From contig WPDH01000006.1 of the NCBI GenBank assembly GCA_019137255.1, positions 248,001-312,000 on the forward strand: DNA of 64,000 nt, in the 5' to 3' direction. The notes beneath the pieces were generated by a model that was not told the origin of the DNA, did not search any database, and saw only the letters and a program-made list of their open reading frames with translations. Below are positions 43,784 to 56,600 of the stretch, in pieces; the stretch's first letter is position 1; each line of letters begins with the position of its first letter. Made by a program: the position numbers and the translations under genes. This DNA is from Corinectria fuckeliana (Eukaryota; Ascomycota; Sordariomycetes; Hypocreales; Nectriaceae).

Positions 43784-46700
43784 CTATCGGAATCGATGCT
43801 GGGCGTGTGCGTGTGCAAGTGGGTGTGCGGGCATGAGTGGAACGGAGTGATGAGAGACAGATTGACAGGCCCGTAGATAGACGGGAGAGGCAGACAACCT
43901 GGAAGTTGACAGGGCCAGCCCGTGCTGTAACTTACATAGTAGACCCAAGTACGTCGGGTACTAGGCATCTAGGTGCCCGGTGGTAGTTAGCGGTCCCGGT
44001 AGTGGTCCTGCTCCATTAAAGACCGCGGTATTTACCTACTGGACGGCTCAGCTACTTGCTAATTAGTACGCGCAGCCTGAGGGCAAGACATCCATCCATT
44101 GGAGACCACCTGTTTTGTAGGTCCTCCGCTCCGCATGTACACGGATGGATCGAGCCCCGTACCGGAAGCCATCGAGTCCGTCCTAGGACTTCAAGCAGCC
44201 ATTTTACCTAGGTAGGTACCCACCACGCACACATCTGTACATACTCTTAAAGGCAGGACAAGGGAAAAAGCCAACCCTTCCAAGTCTCAAGCCGAAGCGG
44301 CCAAGCCCGAGAAAGAAGGGGAAGATAAAATAAAATAAAAAAAGGCTTGTGTCTTCGGGCGACGGAGGGGGATTCTTTCCCGGGGAGGGGACTAGCCGCA
44401 AGCGATCGCAAGCCGGGAATGGAGCGCTATCGCGAAAAGAAGTTTGGTGGCCGTAGAGGGGGGTGGGCGTGTCTAATTGGGCCAAGAAGAGAAGTTAGCG
44501 CCCCCCCCCTCCTCCATTGTCTTCCATGATTGGCTGGTGTGCGCAAAAGATCGACTCCCGGACTCGAAGTTGTGTGGCGTGGGCCATCCATCCCAATGGG
44601 ATATCCCCAACCAGCTCCTGGGTACCGCCGATTAGGGACAGGGTTTTAAGGCATTCAATCAGTAGCGCGAGTCCAGTGCAGCAAGTAGGCCTACATAGTC
44701 TTTAGTCCAACTAGTTGTTGAGAACCCGGGCTGACTGACCCTTTCTCGGGCTGGCTCGATGTGTAGTGCTGGCGCCACCACCTGGATCGAGGGTTCATGG
44801 AGACCGGGACTTCCCACATCCCCTCCTCTCTTGTTGGCTGTTCTCCATGCTGCCGTGTCGTTTCGATCTTTTGCCGGTCCGGCCCCATGCATTAGTAATC
44901 ATGATTTCGACCTGCTCGTATCGTGTCTATCCGGCCTTGTCACCCATGTTCGATCCCGTAAAGCAAGTCACTGTCAGTCCACCCGTGCGTAAAGCCAAGG
45001 TCAAGCCATCCCGGGGACGCTCCGCCGTGCATCAATGACCATGCAGGGAGACCGATGCGGTCCCGGGCCCCAGGTCCGTATCCCCGTTCATCGATGCAAG
45101 CGAACAGCAATGGCTTGCAGCCTTGCTCACTGGGCTCGTCAAGTCGTGGAGCCACGTTCCTGGCACAGAGTCCAATCGGCCTCAAAGGAATGCTGTCCAA
45201 TTTTACTGACTATTCACCTCGTTGATGTGCCGTGTGCTGCGTGCGGCAAGACAAGCATCCGGCTCTTCGAGAGCCCGACCCGGCGGTTGGGGTCCCGGTT
45301 TCCCCGTCCCTGGAGCACAGATGCCATGTTTGCAGACTTGCCCTGCAGTTTACGCAAAGAGACAGGGCTAGTTAGGTACCCTTTCGATCTAGATCGAACC
45401 ACGGATTATGACACGGACTGTCTTCGCAGGAAAGTTGGACAAATCTGCCGTGGTGGTGAAGCAAAGGTGGCTTGTTGACCCAGCAGGGCCTTCGAGAATG
45501 CGGCGTTCTCCTTCTAGGTTGGAACGGGCGCTGCCACACTGTCAACGACCGAATGATCTCGGAAGAAGTCAGCCATCAACGCTGCACGCCCGTACTAGGC
45601 AGGGCACTTGGCGTTAAGGGGAAGAGAAGAAAAAACCAGCATGCTCAACGCGGAGCAACGCCATGCACGGTCAACACCATTTAGCTCGGCACTAGTTGAA
45701 ATAGGATAGTCGTCCCGGGTGAAAAGTCCTTGCTGGGTCTCTCTTAGATACCTGGGTAGGTAGGTAGATTTAGGTAGCTCGTGACCAAGTCGGCGCCGAT
45801 AAGCCTCGCCGGCCAGACTTGGAGTCAATGAACCACCATGCGGAAGAAACGAGCGGCCCTTGTCCTCAGGATGCCTCTCATTGCCGCCTTCGTCCTGGTG
45901 AGACTGCCGGTCCGCAGTCCACAGTAAAGGATTTCAGATCTCATGCCTGCGGATCTAGCCGGCCGGAGGAGTGATCGGCCAGCCCCAAAGTGAGAAACTG
46001 GCTGACAAGGATATGGCTCACATACCGCTGGCGGGGAGGGGAGTCTTGCTTCTTCCGAGAGGGTGCGTGGCGCGCGGTCAACCTTGCGAGTCTGCCAGGC
46101 ACGAATGCGATGACACGAAAGTCAAAGTCGGCCTCGTGGGTGGCGATATTTCTTACATGGCCTGTTGTGCCGTCGGTAGAAGAAGAAAAGGCGCGTTGAG
46201 ATTGCGCAAAGTCGCGGGGCAATACTAGGTAGGTAGATACGGTGCGTGGTTACGGTGAGAGCGCTTCGGAAAAGACGACCTCGCACCGTCTTCACGGCAA
46301 TTTCGCAATTTCGGCTGTCGAGAGATGAACGATCGCCCTCCACAGAGCGTAGACGGCTCACACAAGCTAGAAAGACACGGAGATGCGGTCTCAGCTACCC
46401 GCAGCTCCCAAGCTCAGCCGTCATTTAGAGCCGGTACCCGTCCATTCCTACGAAGCAGATCGAGCAAGATCTAATAGCTTGCCCTTCAAGTCTCACCGTC
46501 CCGGTCCCGTCCAATGCCAGATGCGAAGCTGTCCCCTCCAAGACGCCTGTCCCAAACAGTGCTGTAATTATCTAGATATTTGACCAGTCTTGGCATAGGG
46601 CCAAGTAGGTAATTCCAGTCTTCCTCCCTGTCTCCCTCCCCCTTCAAAAAGTTGCACAACGAGTAACTAACCACAAACCAACGGCCCGGCAGAAGGTGAG

Positions 46701-47636
46701 GAACTCGCCGGACTGGCCGACGAAAGCAACGGCAAGGACATGGTAAATTTCCTAAACCGGGCTCGCGATTACGTGCGAGGCGGGCCTCTAATCCCTTTAA
46801 TTGCTGTAAGGCGCCACTCGTCAGGGGTACTAAGCTTCGCACCTAATTGTGCGGTATGTAATTCAGCTATCTCAATTTAGCCGCCGTACGTCCTCAACCT
46901 TAAAGTGTTTAGATACACCCTAGTTGCTGATGGTCCTTTAAAGCTCTTCATTTGCCGCAAACCCCGTTGTTACAGAAAAGGCGCCTTGAGCACGGCAGTC
47001 GGAGGGATACAATCGGCTGCTCTAGCGCCGTCACTTCTGGTGCTGCCTGTCAAATTCGTCGTCTTCTCGGCTGCCACGCGGTTGGGGCGGGAAGCTACGG
47101 GCGCACCATCGACGCGCGGTGATAGGTCGACTTACACACATGATCAACAGAGCACGTATGTATGTACGAGCACCAAAGAACCAACTTGGTGCACCCATGT
47201 CAGGCAGGCGGTGTCTATTACCCCACTTCGTTAGGTACTTGCGGCCGGGGCCTGTTATCTTGATTACTTATTCGTGTCGCACAAGACTTCTTTCAGCTTT
47301 GCTGCGAAGCGGCGGGTCAGGAATGCTACGCGAAGTCTACGTATCAAACCAATTTTGGTTTGCGGTACGGCTCCACCAAGCCGTATAGGGTAAGTAGCTC
47401 GGCACACACTAGCTTACCTAACCCCTGATATGGGTGACCTTAGTCATGAAGTACCCCGCATACACCGAGCTTCACCGAGCCTCACCGACGGGCAGGTGGG
47501 AAATGGTCCCCGTGCATGCTCCAATTGAGTCACAGGCCGGAATTTCGACTTGCGCCCAACCGTCCGTCGTTGGAGTCTACACCACCGAAACCCGCTTCTT
47601 GGTCTGCCTCAACGCATCACCTCCCACGTCTCGACC

Positions 47637-49909
47637 ATGTCGCACAAAGGGAACAGCAAGGGCAAAAAGTCCGCCAAGGCGGGCGCCGAGAGCAAGAGCG
47701 AGGATGTTCTGCAGGCGGTTGTAGGTTGCAATCGCGGGGGTACATTGAAGGGCAGCGCGAGCTCACGATGCGTCACAGGTCCTCGCCGACTCGTTCCAGG
47801 ATAGATACCGACCTTTCACCACGGAGAAGCCTAGAGTGAGACCTCATACCCCTCCCCCCCTGTGGCCGTGCCCGTGCTAATTCTGGAATTCTCAAGTGTC
47901 TCCTCCCACTCGCCAACACCCCCCTGATCGAATACACCCTTGAGTTCCTAGCCATGAATGGTGTCAACGAGGTGTACATCTACTGCGGCGCCCATACCGA
48001 TCAAGTGGAAGACTATGTCAGCCGCTCGCGATGGTCGACAGCATCACGAACATGCCCGTTCTCCGTCCTGCAGTTCGTCCGAGTTTCCGATGCCCGCTCT
48101 GTCGGCGATGTCCTTCGCGACATGGACAAGCGATCACTCGTCGACGGAGACTTCATCCTAGTCCACGGCGACCTCGTCTCGAATATCATGCTCGACGGTG
48201 CTCTGGCGGCGCATCGCAAGCGAAGGGAGACAAGCGCGGCCAACATCATGACCATGGTCCTCCGCAGTGGAGGACAGGCCGAGCACCGGACAAAGACGAA
48301 TGGAATCACTCCCATCTTCGTCGTCGACACCAAGACCCAGCGATGCCTGCACTACGACGAGATGAGCCCCCTCAACAGCGACCGGTACATGTCACTGGAC
48401 CCCGCCGTTGTAGACGAGCTGTCGACCGAGTTCGAGGTCCGATCCGACCTCATCGACGCGCAGATCGACATCTGCACCCCCGAGGTCTTGGCGCTATGGT
48501 CCGAAAGCTTCGACTACGAGCTACCGCGGAGGAACTTCCTGCACGGCGTGCTCAAAGACTGGGAGCTCAACGGCAAGATGATCTACGCGGAGATCTTCGA
48601 AGAGGGATACGCTGCCCGGGCTAGCGACCTGCAGATGTACGACTCCATAAGCCGCGACGTCCTGAGCCGGTGGACGTACCCCTTCATCCCCGAGTGCAAC
48701 GTCGTGCCTAAGCAGACGTACCAGCGCGACATCAACGGCGTGGTGGTGGAAAACGGCGTCTTCCACGCCAACGATGCCAAGATATCGAATTCCATCATCG
48801 GGCGCGACAGTACCGTCGGATCAGCGAGCAAGGTCTCCAACAGCATCATCGGCAGGGACTGTAAGATCGGGGCCAACGTCATCCTGAAGGACTGCTTCAT
48901 CTGGAACGACGTCACAATCGAGGACGGTGCGACGATATCCCACTCCATTGTGGCCGACGCTTCAACCATCGGCAGGAACAGCACCATTCCGGCCGGCTCC
49001 CTCGTCTCGTTCGGCGTCCTGATCGGCGACGGCACCTCGCTTTCCGAGGGCGCCGTCCTCTCCCCCGTCACTGCCGAAGGCGACCCCGTAACCCCGGACA
49101 CGGACCTTCTCGGCGCCGCCACCAACGCGGCGCCCTTCGCCGACCCGGAGGACGAGGATTACGACGACGAAGACCCGGCCGTCCTCCAGAAGTCGCTGAT
49201 CTACTCGCTTGCCGAGTTCAACATATCCACCTCGTCCGTCTCAACCCTCTCCTCCCAAGTGTCCGACGACGACGAGTACTTGGCCACGCAGTCCGCCGAC
49301 GCCGACGCCTCGGTCCGCTCCCGCCTCTCCTCCTTTGCCTCGGACGAGGCCGGCGAGAAGCTCTCCTTCCACAACGACGCCGTCCACGGCCTCCTCGACG
49401 CCCTCCGCGCCGAGTCGGGCGACTTCGACTCCGCTAAGCTCGAGTTCATGGGGCTGCGCCTCGCCAACGACGCCTCCGACGCCATGATGCGCCGCGCCGT
49501 TGCCACCGCCTTCGCCCGCCGCGCCGCCGAGCTCCTCACCCCGGAGCACGGGCCCCTCGAGCCCAGCAAGGCCGCCGAGAAGACGCTCACGGCCCGTGGC
49601 GCCAGCAAGTTCGTCGACGAGGTCGGCGTCGGCGGCGGCGAGCCCGAGCAGGTCGAGTTCATCCTTGCCATGCAGAAGGCCCTGCTGCACACCAAGGGCT
49701 CCGAGCAGCCCCGTGTCGGCACCCTGCTCGCCGCGCTCCTGCAGCAGCTCTACGCCCTGGATATCCTCGAGGAGGAGGGCATCCTAGGCTGGTGGGGGGA
49801 TGAGCGCGCCGAGGAGGGCGACGGCATGCCTGTCCTCAAGGACAAGTGCCGCGTGCTTGTCGAGTGGCTCGAGAACGCCGAGGAAGAGGATGACGACAGC
49901 GACGAATAG
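47637..49909 (+). CDS. GCD6: eIF2B epsilon subunit (GCD6)
   Basis: Catalytic subunit of the guanine-nucleotide exchange factor for eIF2, needed for every round of translation initiation and a target of stress control. Exons 47637-47720, 47779-47835 (57 nt) and 47897-49909 join to 717 aa. The nucleotidyltransferase-like domain shows VLADSFQDRYRPFTTEKPRC, LLPLANTPLIEYTLEFL and VYIYCGAHTDQVEDY. Residues about 320-410 form left-handed beta-helix repeats (ISNSIIGRDSTVG, VSNSIIGRDCKIG, ISHSIVADASTIG). An acidic linker follows, then the W2/HEAT exchange domain ending LQQLYALDILEEEGILGWWG and the acidic tail VEWLENAEEEDDDSDE, which contacts eIF2. Introns of 58 and 61 nt split the N-terminal motif. 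The family is certain. Confidence 0.96.
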
Positions 49910-50367
49910 ATATGCCATATGCTTTCCAAGATTTGCTGTCTATATTGATAGTTATAAGGGTTTAGATAAAGCAGTCCTGCCTGGTAACCCCCATAAAACA
50001 ACCACCGCATCCTTGGATGTAAACAATCTTTTTTACAAGCGTACCTTGCTAGAGCCAAGGGTAAAAAACCACAAGTATCCTCATACATTCCCGTTAGGTA
50101 TCATTTTCACAGGTCCCCTAGACGCCTCGCCCATATTACCAGGTCGCTTCGTGAACACTGGATGGTATGACGCAAAAATTGAACGAATACCCGGGCCCAG
50201 CTACAGGGCATCGTACCGCACAAAACGAAAACACCGTGAAGTTTTCCACTTCCCGCGACTCGAAGATTAAAAGGCCTTGATAGCCGTATGCTCCCAAAAG
50301 AACCAAGAATGTTTAAAAAAACCCTCGCCCTCCCCGCGTTGGCAGAGGGAGCGGGAGGGGACTACTT
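49910..50367. other. Convergent 3' spacer
   Basis: Between the stop codons of GCD6 (+) and the HAD/RGG protein (-). No gene seen; probably both 3' untranslated regions. Confidence 0.65.
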
Positions 50368-52196
50368 CTAATAGTAGTGCTGCAGGTCTGAGCCGTTGCC
50401 GACTCCGTATCCGCCTATAGGTCGTCCCTGCGGAGCGGCTGGGCCTCGGGGAGGCTGCGTGCCCCATCCCTGGCTGGGACCTGTCGGGGCGGACGGCGGA
50501 GCTTGAGACTGGCTGGGGGGCTGATGGGCGGCTTCGTCATAGTCAACCTGGGGTCCATACCCACCCTGCTGGTTTCTGGGCTCGACGTCGTCTAGGGATC
50601 GGTAATTGAAGCCGCCTCCACGCCCACGGCCTCCTTTGCCGTTCCCCCTGGGGCCATTCCGGAAGCCTCGGTTGGCGTTGCCGCCTCGACCTCGTCCTTG
50701 GCCTGAGCCGCCGCGGCCGCCTGAGTGATAGCCCCTAGATTCGTTTCGACCGCCATAGTGACCGTGAGAGTGTTTTTGACCCCAGTCGTCCTCGCCGTTG
50801 TGCTTACGCTTAGCTGACTTGTTGGCGAACAAACTCTCGTAGGCGTCTTCGCGGGGATCCTCGGCCTCGATGCGAAGAATGACCTTTTCGCCAACGACGG
50901 TCTCGAACACAAACGACTTGTCCGAAGGGAGAGGTTGCCAGTTTTGTATCTTGCCAGCATCAATGGGGCGGGCCCCTTTCCTCAATGCTAGCACCACAAG
51001 GGGACTGGGGTTGTCCGTGTGAAACTTGGATGTCGCAGGGACTGGCCGCAGGCAAGCAGCCCAGATACTATTCTCGAAGCAAGCCGTGCCGGTAACCTCC
51101 CACTTCATTTTGCTCCCCATGCCGCCAACCTTGTCCATGATACTAGCGGGACAGGGGCGAGGGCAAATGAGGATGTTGTTTCCGTGATATTTGAGCTCGT
51201 TTGGGGGCAGGTTCGTAGGTATTTGGGCAAGCTTGATCAGCTTCTTGGTATCCTCGGGATTGATCATGTAACCAGTGAAGAAAACAGTCTTCTTAATTCT
51301 GAGCTTGTTCTGGCGCGCCTTGGGGGGTTGCTTGGATACCATGTCGTTGTGGATGTTGATCATGTGCTGGACCTCGGCGACCTCAACTACAGGGTCTAGA
51401 GTTGTCGAAGTGTCGGCGACCTGGACCACTTCAGCTGTTAATGGACCTCGAGTGGGCATCGCGTTCTGTCTCCTGTTGTACTCGGCGAAGAAGTCGCGGA
51501 AGCCCTTAGTATGCTTGGGTCGGTCCTCGTAGACGCGGATATCCTCAGCATGCTTGTATGTCTCCATCAGAGCCTCGAGGAAAAGCTGCTTGAAATGCAT
51601 GGTGCTCTGGAATCGCTGGTTCGAGGGGCTGACCTGGGGCTTGAGGCCGACCATGTCGAAATGGAGGTCCTTGGCCGTGACCATCTTCCGGACCAGGTCG
51701 GCAAAGCCCTTCTCGGAGCGGCCGGTCAGGAGGACGCAGAGGGCATCCTTTTGCTTCATGCTCAGCCTGACGAGCTCGACGATCTTGTCATTCCACCATC
51801 CGTCCCACGCGCGCTGTTCCTCCTTTTCGATGCCCTCGCCGGTCGCAGCAAGTATTCGGTTGTCGTGCCACCAGCCGCCATTGACGAAGACGTCCTGGCT
51901 CGATAGTGTCCCGATGGTCGGGCCGTTCCAGAGCGACGAGTTTGGGAGAGGTGTCTTGAAGACTGGCGACGGAATTAGCATTGCCATCGGGGTCGGAGAC
52001 AAAACCAGGAGCCCAAGGTCGGTCAAGCGAAGGCAGCGCAGCACTCACGCGTGTTGTCAAAGTCGTAGACGTGAAGCGACCTGATGTCGTCCACGGGCGG
52101 CAGCGAGTTGTTCAAGACGGACCAGCGGCCTAGAGCGGTGATGGTGAAGTGCGAGGCTGCGGCCGCGCCGTTGTACGCGCTGTAGGCCGAAGCCAT
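50368..52196 (-). CDS. HAD-domain Swiss Army Knife RNA-repair-like protein
   Basis: Fungal protein with the HAD phosphatase-like domain described for Swiss Army Knife RNA repair proteins; proposed roles are in RNA end healing, unproven for this gene. Exons 52196-52049 and 51962-50368 join to 580 aa. The HAD motif I HVYDFDNTLF near residue 45 straddles the 86-nt intron. Further signatures are GWWHDNRIL, CVLLTGRSEKGFADLV (motif II, Thr in LLTGR) and RVYEDRPKHTKGFRDFF (motif III/IV). A middle domain runs about 200-400 (KKTVFFTGYMINPEDTKKL). The C-terminal 150 residues are Gly/Arg/Asn/Gln rich with many RGG and GRG repeats, an RNA-binding or condensate-type tail. The frame stays open further upstream through a repeat encoding Ala/Thr/Glu; I prefer ATG 52196, since MASAYSAYNG leads into conserved sequence. 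Confidence 0.85.
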
Positions 52197-52936
52197 GGCC
52201 TTCAGCCCGACGCTGGGTTTTCGAAGGCGAATGGTGGTGGCTGCGAGCAGAGAGCAAGGCGGCGGCTGCCGAGGGGAGGAGGATGGCTTTGCAATCGCAG
52301 TCTCAGCCGCAGTCTCAGCCGCAGTCGCAGTCGCAGTCGCAGTCGCAGCTGATGTTGATTTAGATGTTGAAGTTGGCGTCGGTGTAGATGTCAAGAAAGA
52401 GGCAATCGTCGCCGCAGCCGAGATTGGAGATTTTGTGATGTTGTTTCGATGATGTTGGCTTTGGTGAATTATCGACGAAAGGCTGCGGCATCGGTGGGGC
52501 ATTGCCACCACGGGCCAGCCAAATTTAAGGCCCAAGCTGCTAGCCTGAGGCTTCAGCGCGTTTACAGGCGACAGGCGCTGCATTTTCCATGGAGGTTCTC
52601 TCTTCCCGTCGGACCACTGGGCAATTCTCTCTAAGCCGATTGATCGATCGAACTGCACCGGCAAACAACCCTCACCGACGACGACGACGCCGGCTGGAGG
52701 AATGATTGATGTTCAACGTCCAACTTCCAGAGACTGGGAACCGACTGCCAATAAAGGCTGGAGGTCTCGGGCAACGGGATGTGTAGTGGTCATCCAGAAG
52801 CGCGTTACCCCTCACAATAGGAACGTTTCCGCTTGACGCATTCTCTTCCAACCTACTTTGCGTCAACCCTTCCTTTTTCGGCCAACTTTACGTCCATCAC
52901 ACAGCTTTATTATTGGGAAAGGCATGGGCCATTGCC
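52197..52936. other. Divergent promoter region with GCAGTC repeat
   Basis: Shared upstream region of the HAD/RGG protein (-) and the DUF167 protein (+). It carries a hexamer/trinucleotide tract (CAGTCTCAGCCG then GCAGTC units) at about 52300-52350 and CGACGA repeats near 52678. No separate gene seen. Confidence 0.55.
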
Positions 52937-53290
52937 ATGGCGTCTTCTAGCGCGGCCATCCGCCTCGTCACCGGCACCAAAAAATCACCCCTCGCTGCCG
53001 TTCACCTGCAGCTCCACGTCAAGCCCGGCGCCAGCAAGAGCCGCGAGGGCATCCTCGCCGTCACCGACGATGCCATCGAGCTGTGCGTCGCGGCACAGCC
53101 AAGAGAGGGCGAGTCCAACAAGGCTATCATCCAGGTCCTCAGCTCTGTTCTCGGCGTGCCCAAGACGAGGCTGCAGCTGACCCGTGGCTTCAAGTCACGC
53201 GACAAGACAGTCGTCTTGGGAGATATCAGGGGCGACGGCGAAGAATTTGCGAACACGGTTCGGGAGTTGCTGGATAAGGCCGTCGAATGA
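52937..53290 (+). CDS. DUF167 / YggU-family small protein
   Basis: A 117-aa single-exon protein of the UPF0235/YggU (DUF167) family, conserved from bacteria to man (human C15orf40). The biochemical function is not established. Family features are the start of the fold [17 protein letters not shown], the central [22 protein letters not shown], and the C-terminal [26 protein letters not shown]. Together they give the beta-alpha-beta layout with the conserved Asn-Lys (ESNKAI) and Gly-x-x-Ser-Arg-x-Lys. The start at 52937 is the second ATG in the leader: the first, at 52924, is out of frame. The first 20 residues are Ser/Ala/Lys rich and lack acidic residues, so mitochondrial import is possible but unproven. 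Confidence 0.92.
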   Translation: MASSSAAIRLVTGTKKSPLAAVHLQLHVKPGASKSREGILAVTDDAIELCVAAQPREGESNKAIIQVLSSVLGVPKTRLQLTRGFKSRDKTVVLGDIRGDGEEFANTVRELLDKAVE

Positions 53291-53595
53291 TCCGCCATCA
53301 TGACCCTGCGTTGAGAATAGCAACGTCTATGAAGCGAGAGTTTACAACTGATCTTTCCTCCTGTTCCTCGCTGCGTCTCTTTGAAATAATCAAATTCTAG
53401 CCGTATATAGTCTTCTGTTCTGTTCAGTAGAGATACAGCCACTATCGAGAACATGGTCATCAGACGATCCTGCTTCTCTCCATCTAGATAATTAATGAAC
53501 CCACTCGGAGACATCGACCCCAGCCTCTACGACAAGCCCTCGCGTCTAACAAGTATCCAACTTGGGACCTCGACTTACATCAGCGGCGATAAAAA

Positions 53596-53667
53596 GCCCC
53601 GTTGGCTCAGTGGTAAAGCGTATCACTAGTAATGATAAGATCACTGGTTCGATTCCAGTACGGGGCA
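53596..53667 (+). tRNA. tRNA-Thr (anticodon AGT)
   Basis: 72 nt with acceptor GCCCCGT/ACGGGGC, D-arm GCTC..GTGGTAAAGC, anticodon stem TATCA/TGATA around loop CTAGTAA (anticodon AGT), T-arm CTGG-TTCGATT-CCAG and discriminator A. No intron. It lies 305 bp past the DUF167 stop. Confidence 0.95.
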
Positions 53668-56600
53668 CTCGCTTCTGTCTTCTCTTTTGGTCTCCGGGTA
53701 TCTATCTTTTTGTTGTTTTTGTAGGTAGTCGGTGTCTTCTGTCGATGTATCGCATCCCGGCAAAATGTGCGTGCGAATGAATGAATTATGGCATCATCTA
53801 AGAAACTCACTCACTCGTTTAAGACTCGTGTCCTGCCAATAAATAGTTGCTTAGACTTTTGGTTCTTGAAATCATTGTCTGAGCACAGTCAATGGGTCTG
53901 TCTATTAGATCCAAAGAGCAATCCCGACAAGCTGTTGAGTTTCCCGTCTTCTGTGCCTAGTCTAGATACTTACTACATGAGCATAGCCCCCGACGGAACT
54001 GAGGCTTCAGACTGCACTGGTGATGGCGACTTGGTTCAGTTGGCGAATTGCATTGACTAACACCCAGAAAAGCCGCGAGCAATTCGCCAACGGAACAAAT
54101 AATTGGCGTATTCGGACGTCCATCGCCGTCATGGACTGAAGTTGGGCCTGCCGTTGAAATGACGTGGTCGGTAATTTCTGGGCCGTCTTCTGCTCGTCAT
54201 GATCGCCGCGATCGTCATCAGCATTGCCGAGTGACGACAAAGCCCCTGCCGGCCCTACATGACTTGGGAAAGACGGTCAAATGAGAGATGTTGATTGATT
54301 CAGGGACTTTCAGGGCGCAGGCGATCGGACTGCAAGATGATGACGATGGGAGTATTCGGTATGCAGTCAGTTCGATGGTATGAGATGTCCGAGATTCTTT
54401 CTTGGTGGGGAGATTACCATCGCAAGAGGCCGCACACTCTCTCCTCTGTGATGACCTTCATCGTCAACGCTCCCCAACGATGCCCATCTCATCACGACGG
54501 CGGGCAGCTGTCAGAATATGACCAGAACTGTCTCCCTATAACACTTGGTTAGCCAATGTTCTTCCACATCCCGAAGGGAATTTATATAAAAAAAGGGAGC
54601 TCAATGGGTCGAAGATCGCTAAGGCTAGGCAATTCTTCAACCCCAATTCTTCCATGCACTTGCAGATCCCCTTTTCCCCCTCGCGCATTCCTTGTAAGGC
54701 GCACGCCAGTTTCTCTGCACCGTCAGCCCTCTTTGCGCGACGGTCCGTCCTCCTGGGCTCGGCTCTTCGTGAACGTGAACTGTTTTTCACCGAGTCTTCA
54801 CCACCTGGGCATGACCCCTGAGATGGGGGAAAAGAAAATGAGTCTGTCCGTGTGTTGTGTTTCCATCCTGACTTCTCCGATGGCTTCCCCTCAAAGCCAT
54901 GTCACCCTGTTTCGTGACGGATATCATCAAGTTGCCCGAACAGGAAGTCTGCTGGCCGAACCCGTCGTTGCCATTGGCCATGGCGTCGGGTTCCTTCGCA
55001 TGAAAGGGGGGGAGGGACCTTGGCTCGCAGACTGGCCGAGGAGTGAGAATATATCCCCCGACTAGCAACAACTTTGCTGTGTAGCCTCTGTGGAAGCTTG
55101 TGTCTCTCTGTCTCTCGACACTTGTCGAAGAAGAGAAAGACTGCTAGCTACCCTCTCCTGACAGACTCCGTCGAGAAGTCGAGGGCCATCGACCATGATA
55201 AGCCCTTTGTCAGGAACCCTTTCCAGCCACGCCTCGGGGACTTAGAAGGCCCCTTGACCCCGTCGACGATCCTACCTAGCCACCATGTTCCGCAGTGGGA
55301 ACTGCAAGCAGCCCAATCCAGCGCCCGGGGACTTCAGGACGCCGATAGAAAGTGACTTGTGGCTCAAGACTTGTCGATCCCGCCTTCACTGCCACACCAC
55401 AACCACACCACACGCCCCCTCCCTGCCCTTCCCTTCCCTTCCCAGAGATCGATCCGTCTCCTTGCAGCAAAGGGTCCAGAGCTAGTGAGCGCCCGCAGCC
55501 TTAGCTCTCGCACGTTGGAAGAAAAAAAACGGCCCTACGCCCTGACCTAGTGTAGACGTTGGGAAGTAATCGCCACCATGAAAGCTTGCTCCTCCCACAT
55601 GCCACATGGTCGAAAAGGTCTCGACTGTTTCATCCCGGGCCGCTGTTGCACGACAACCTTGCACAGCTGACCGGGGGGGGGGGGGGGAAATCGCAATTGC
55701 GCGTTTACGCTGATCATCTCCCATGAAGAGCAAGTGGTTAAGTGAGGCGCGAACTTAAGTGTGGCTAGTGATGCCGGGCTAGCCCAGCTGGCAGCGAGTC
55801 TATCATGGATTGAGTATGTATGCTTGATTGGGGTCAGGCTCGCGGTTGCCGTGAAGGCAAGATGCAAGGGAGCTAACGACAACTGCCGATTAACTACTAT
55901 CCGACCCAAGGGGAGGGGTCGAGTGAGAAACGTCATCGTTGACGTCCAAGACTCGGGTTATCAGACCACGTGCCTCGAATTGTATGTTGTTTCCGTCGTC
56001 AGCCACAACAACCATTCAGCCGGGACGGGATGGGCGAGAAGGGGAAGGAAAGCATGAGGCGAGACCCGTACTTATCCCAAACTCCATTAACAAGTTGGCC
56101 CAATTGAAAGAGGATACGTACATATCTTGGAAGCGAGATGATAGTCCAAACGTTGTTCCACCTCGTCTATGTGTGTACATTACACATAGCGTACATAATC
56201 TACACATGTAGTTGACTATTAGTAACTTAAACGACGGAGATTGTGAAAGAGACAAGACTAAGACAGCCCCGGGGCGATCTAAGACACTGACAACCCACCC
56301 CGCCGCTCCAGCCGTTCCCGGCAAACTATCCGGCCTGGACTTTCGCCACAAATATGGCACAAACCTACTTGACGGCCCCTAATCAGCTAGTCTAGGTATC
56401 TAGGCTTAGACAGCCATGGCCCATGAAGTTACGGACGGAACTTGCTGGGGGACACGCAAGCCACCTCGCCACATTTACCCGGCGAAATATCTGTGGCTTG
56501 ACCTCGATGCCGTGTGGCCATCATTGGGGCTGTGCTCCTTTGGTTCTCCCAATCGCAACCAACCGCAACCTTGTTGATTGATGCACCTTGAGGATGCAAG

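Larger units (their letters stand above)
43160..47636. other. Long divergent spacer between SKN7 and GCD6
   Basis: About 4.5 kb with no gene I can support. It contains a G-rich tract at 43629-43697 and TAGG/CCTA clusters at 43715-43783, 44205-44220, 45747-45778 and 46224-46240. Short frames on both strands are not conserved in any family I recognise. It may hold long leaders of both flanking genes or an unrecognised noncoding RNA. Confidence 0.5.
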
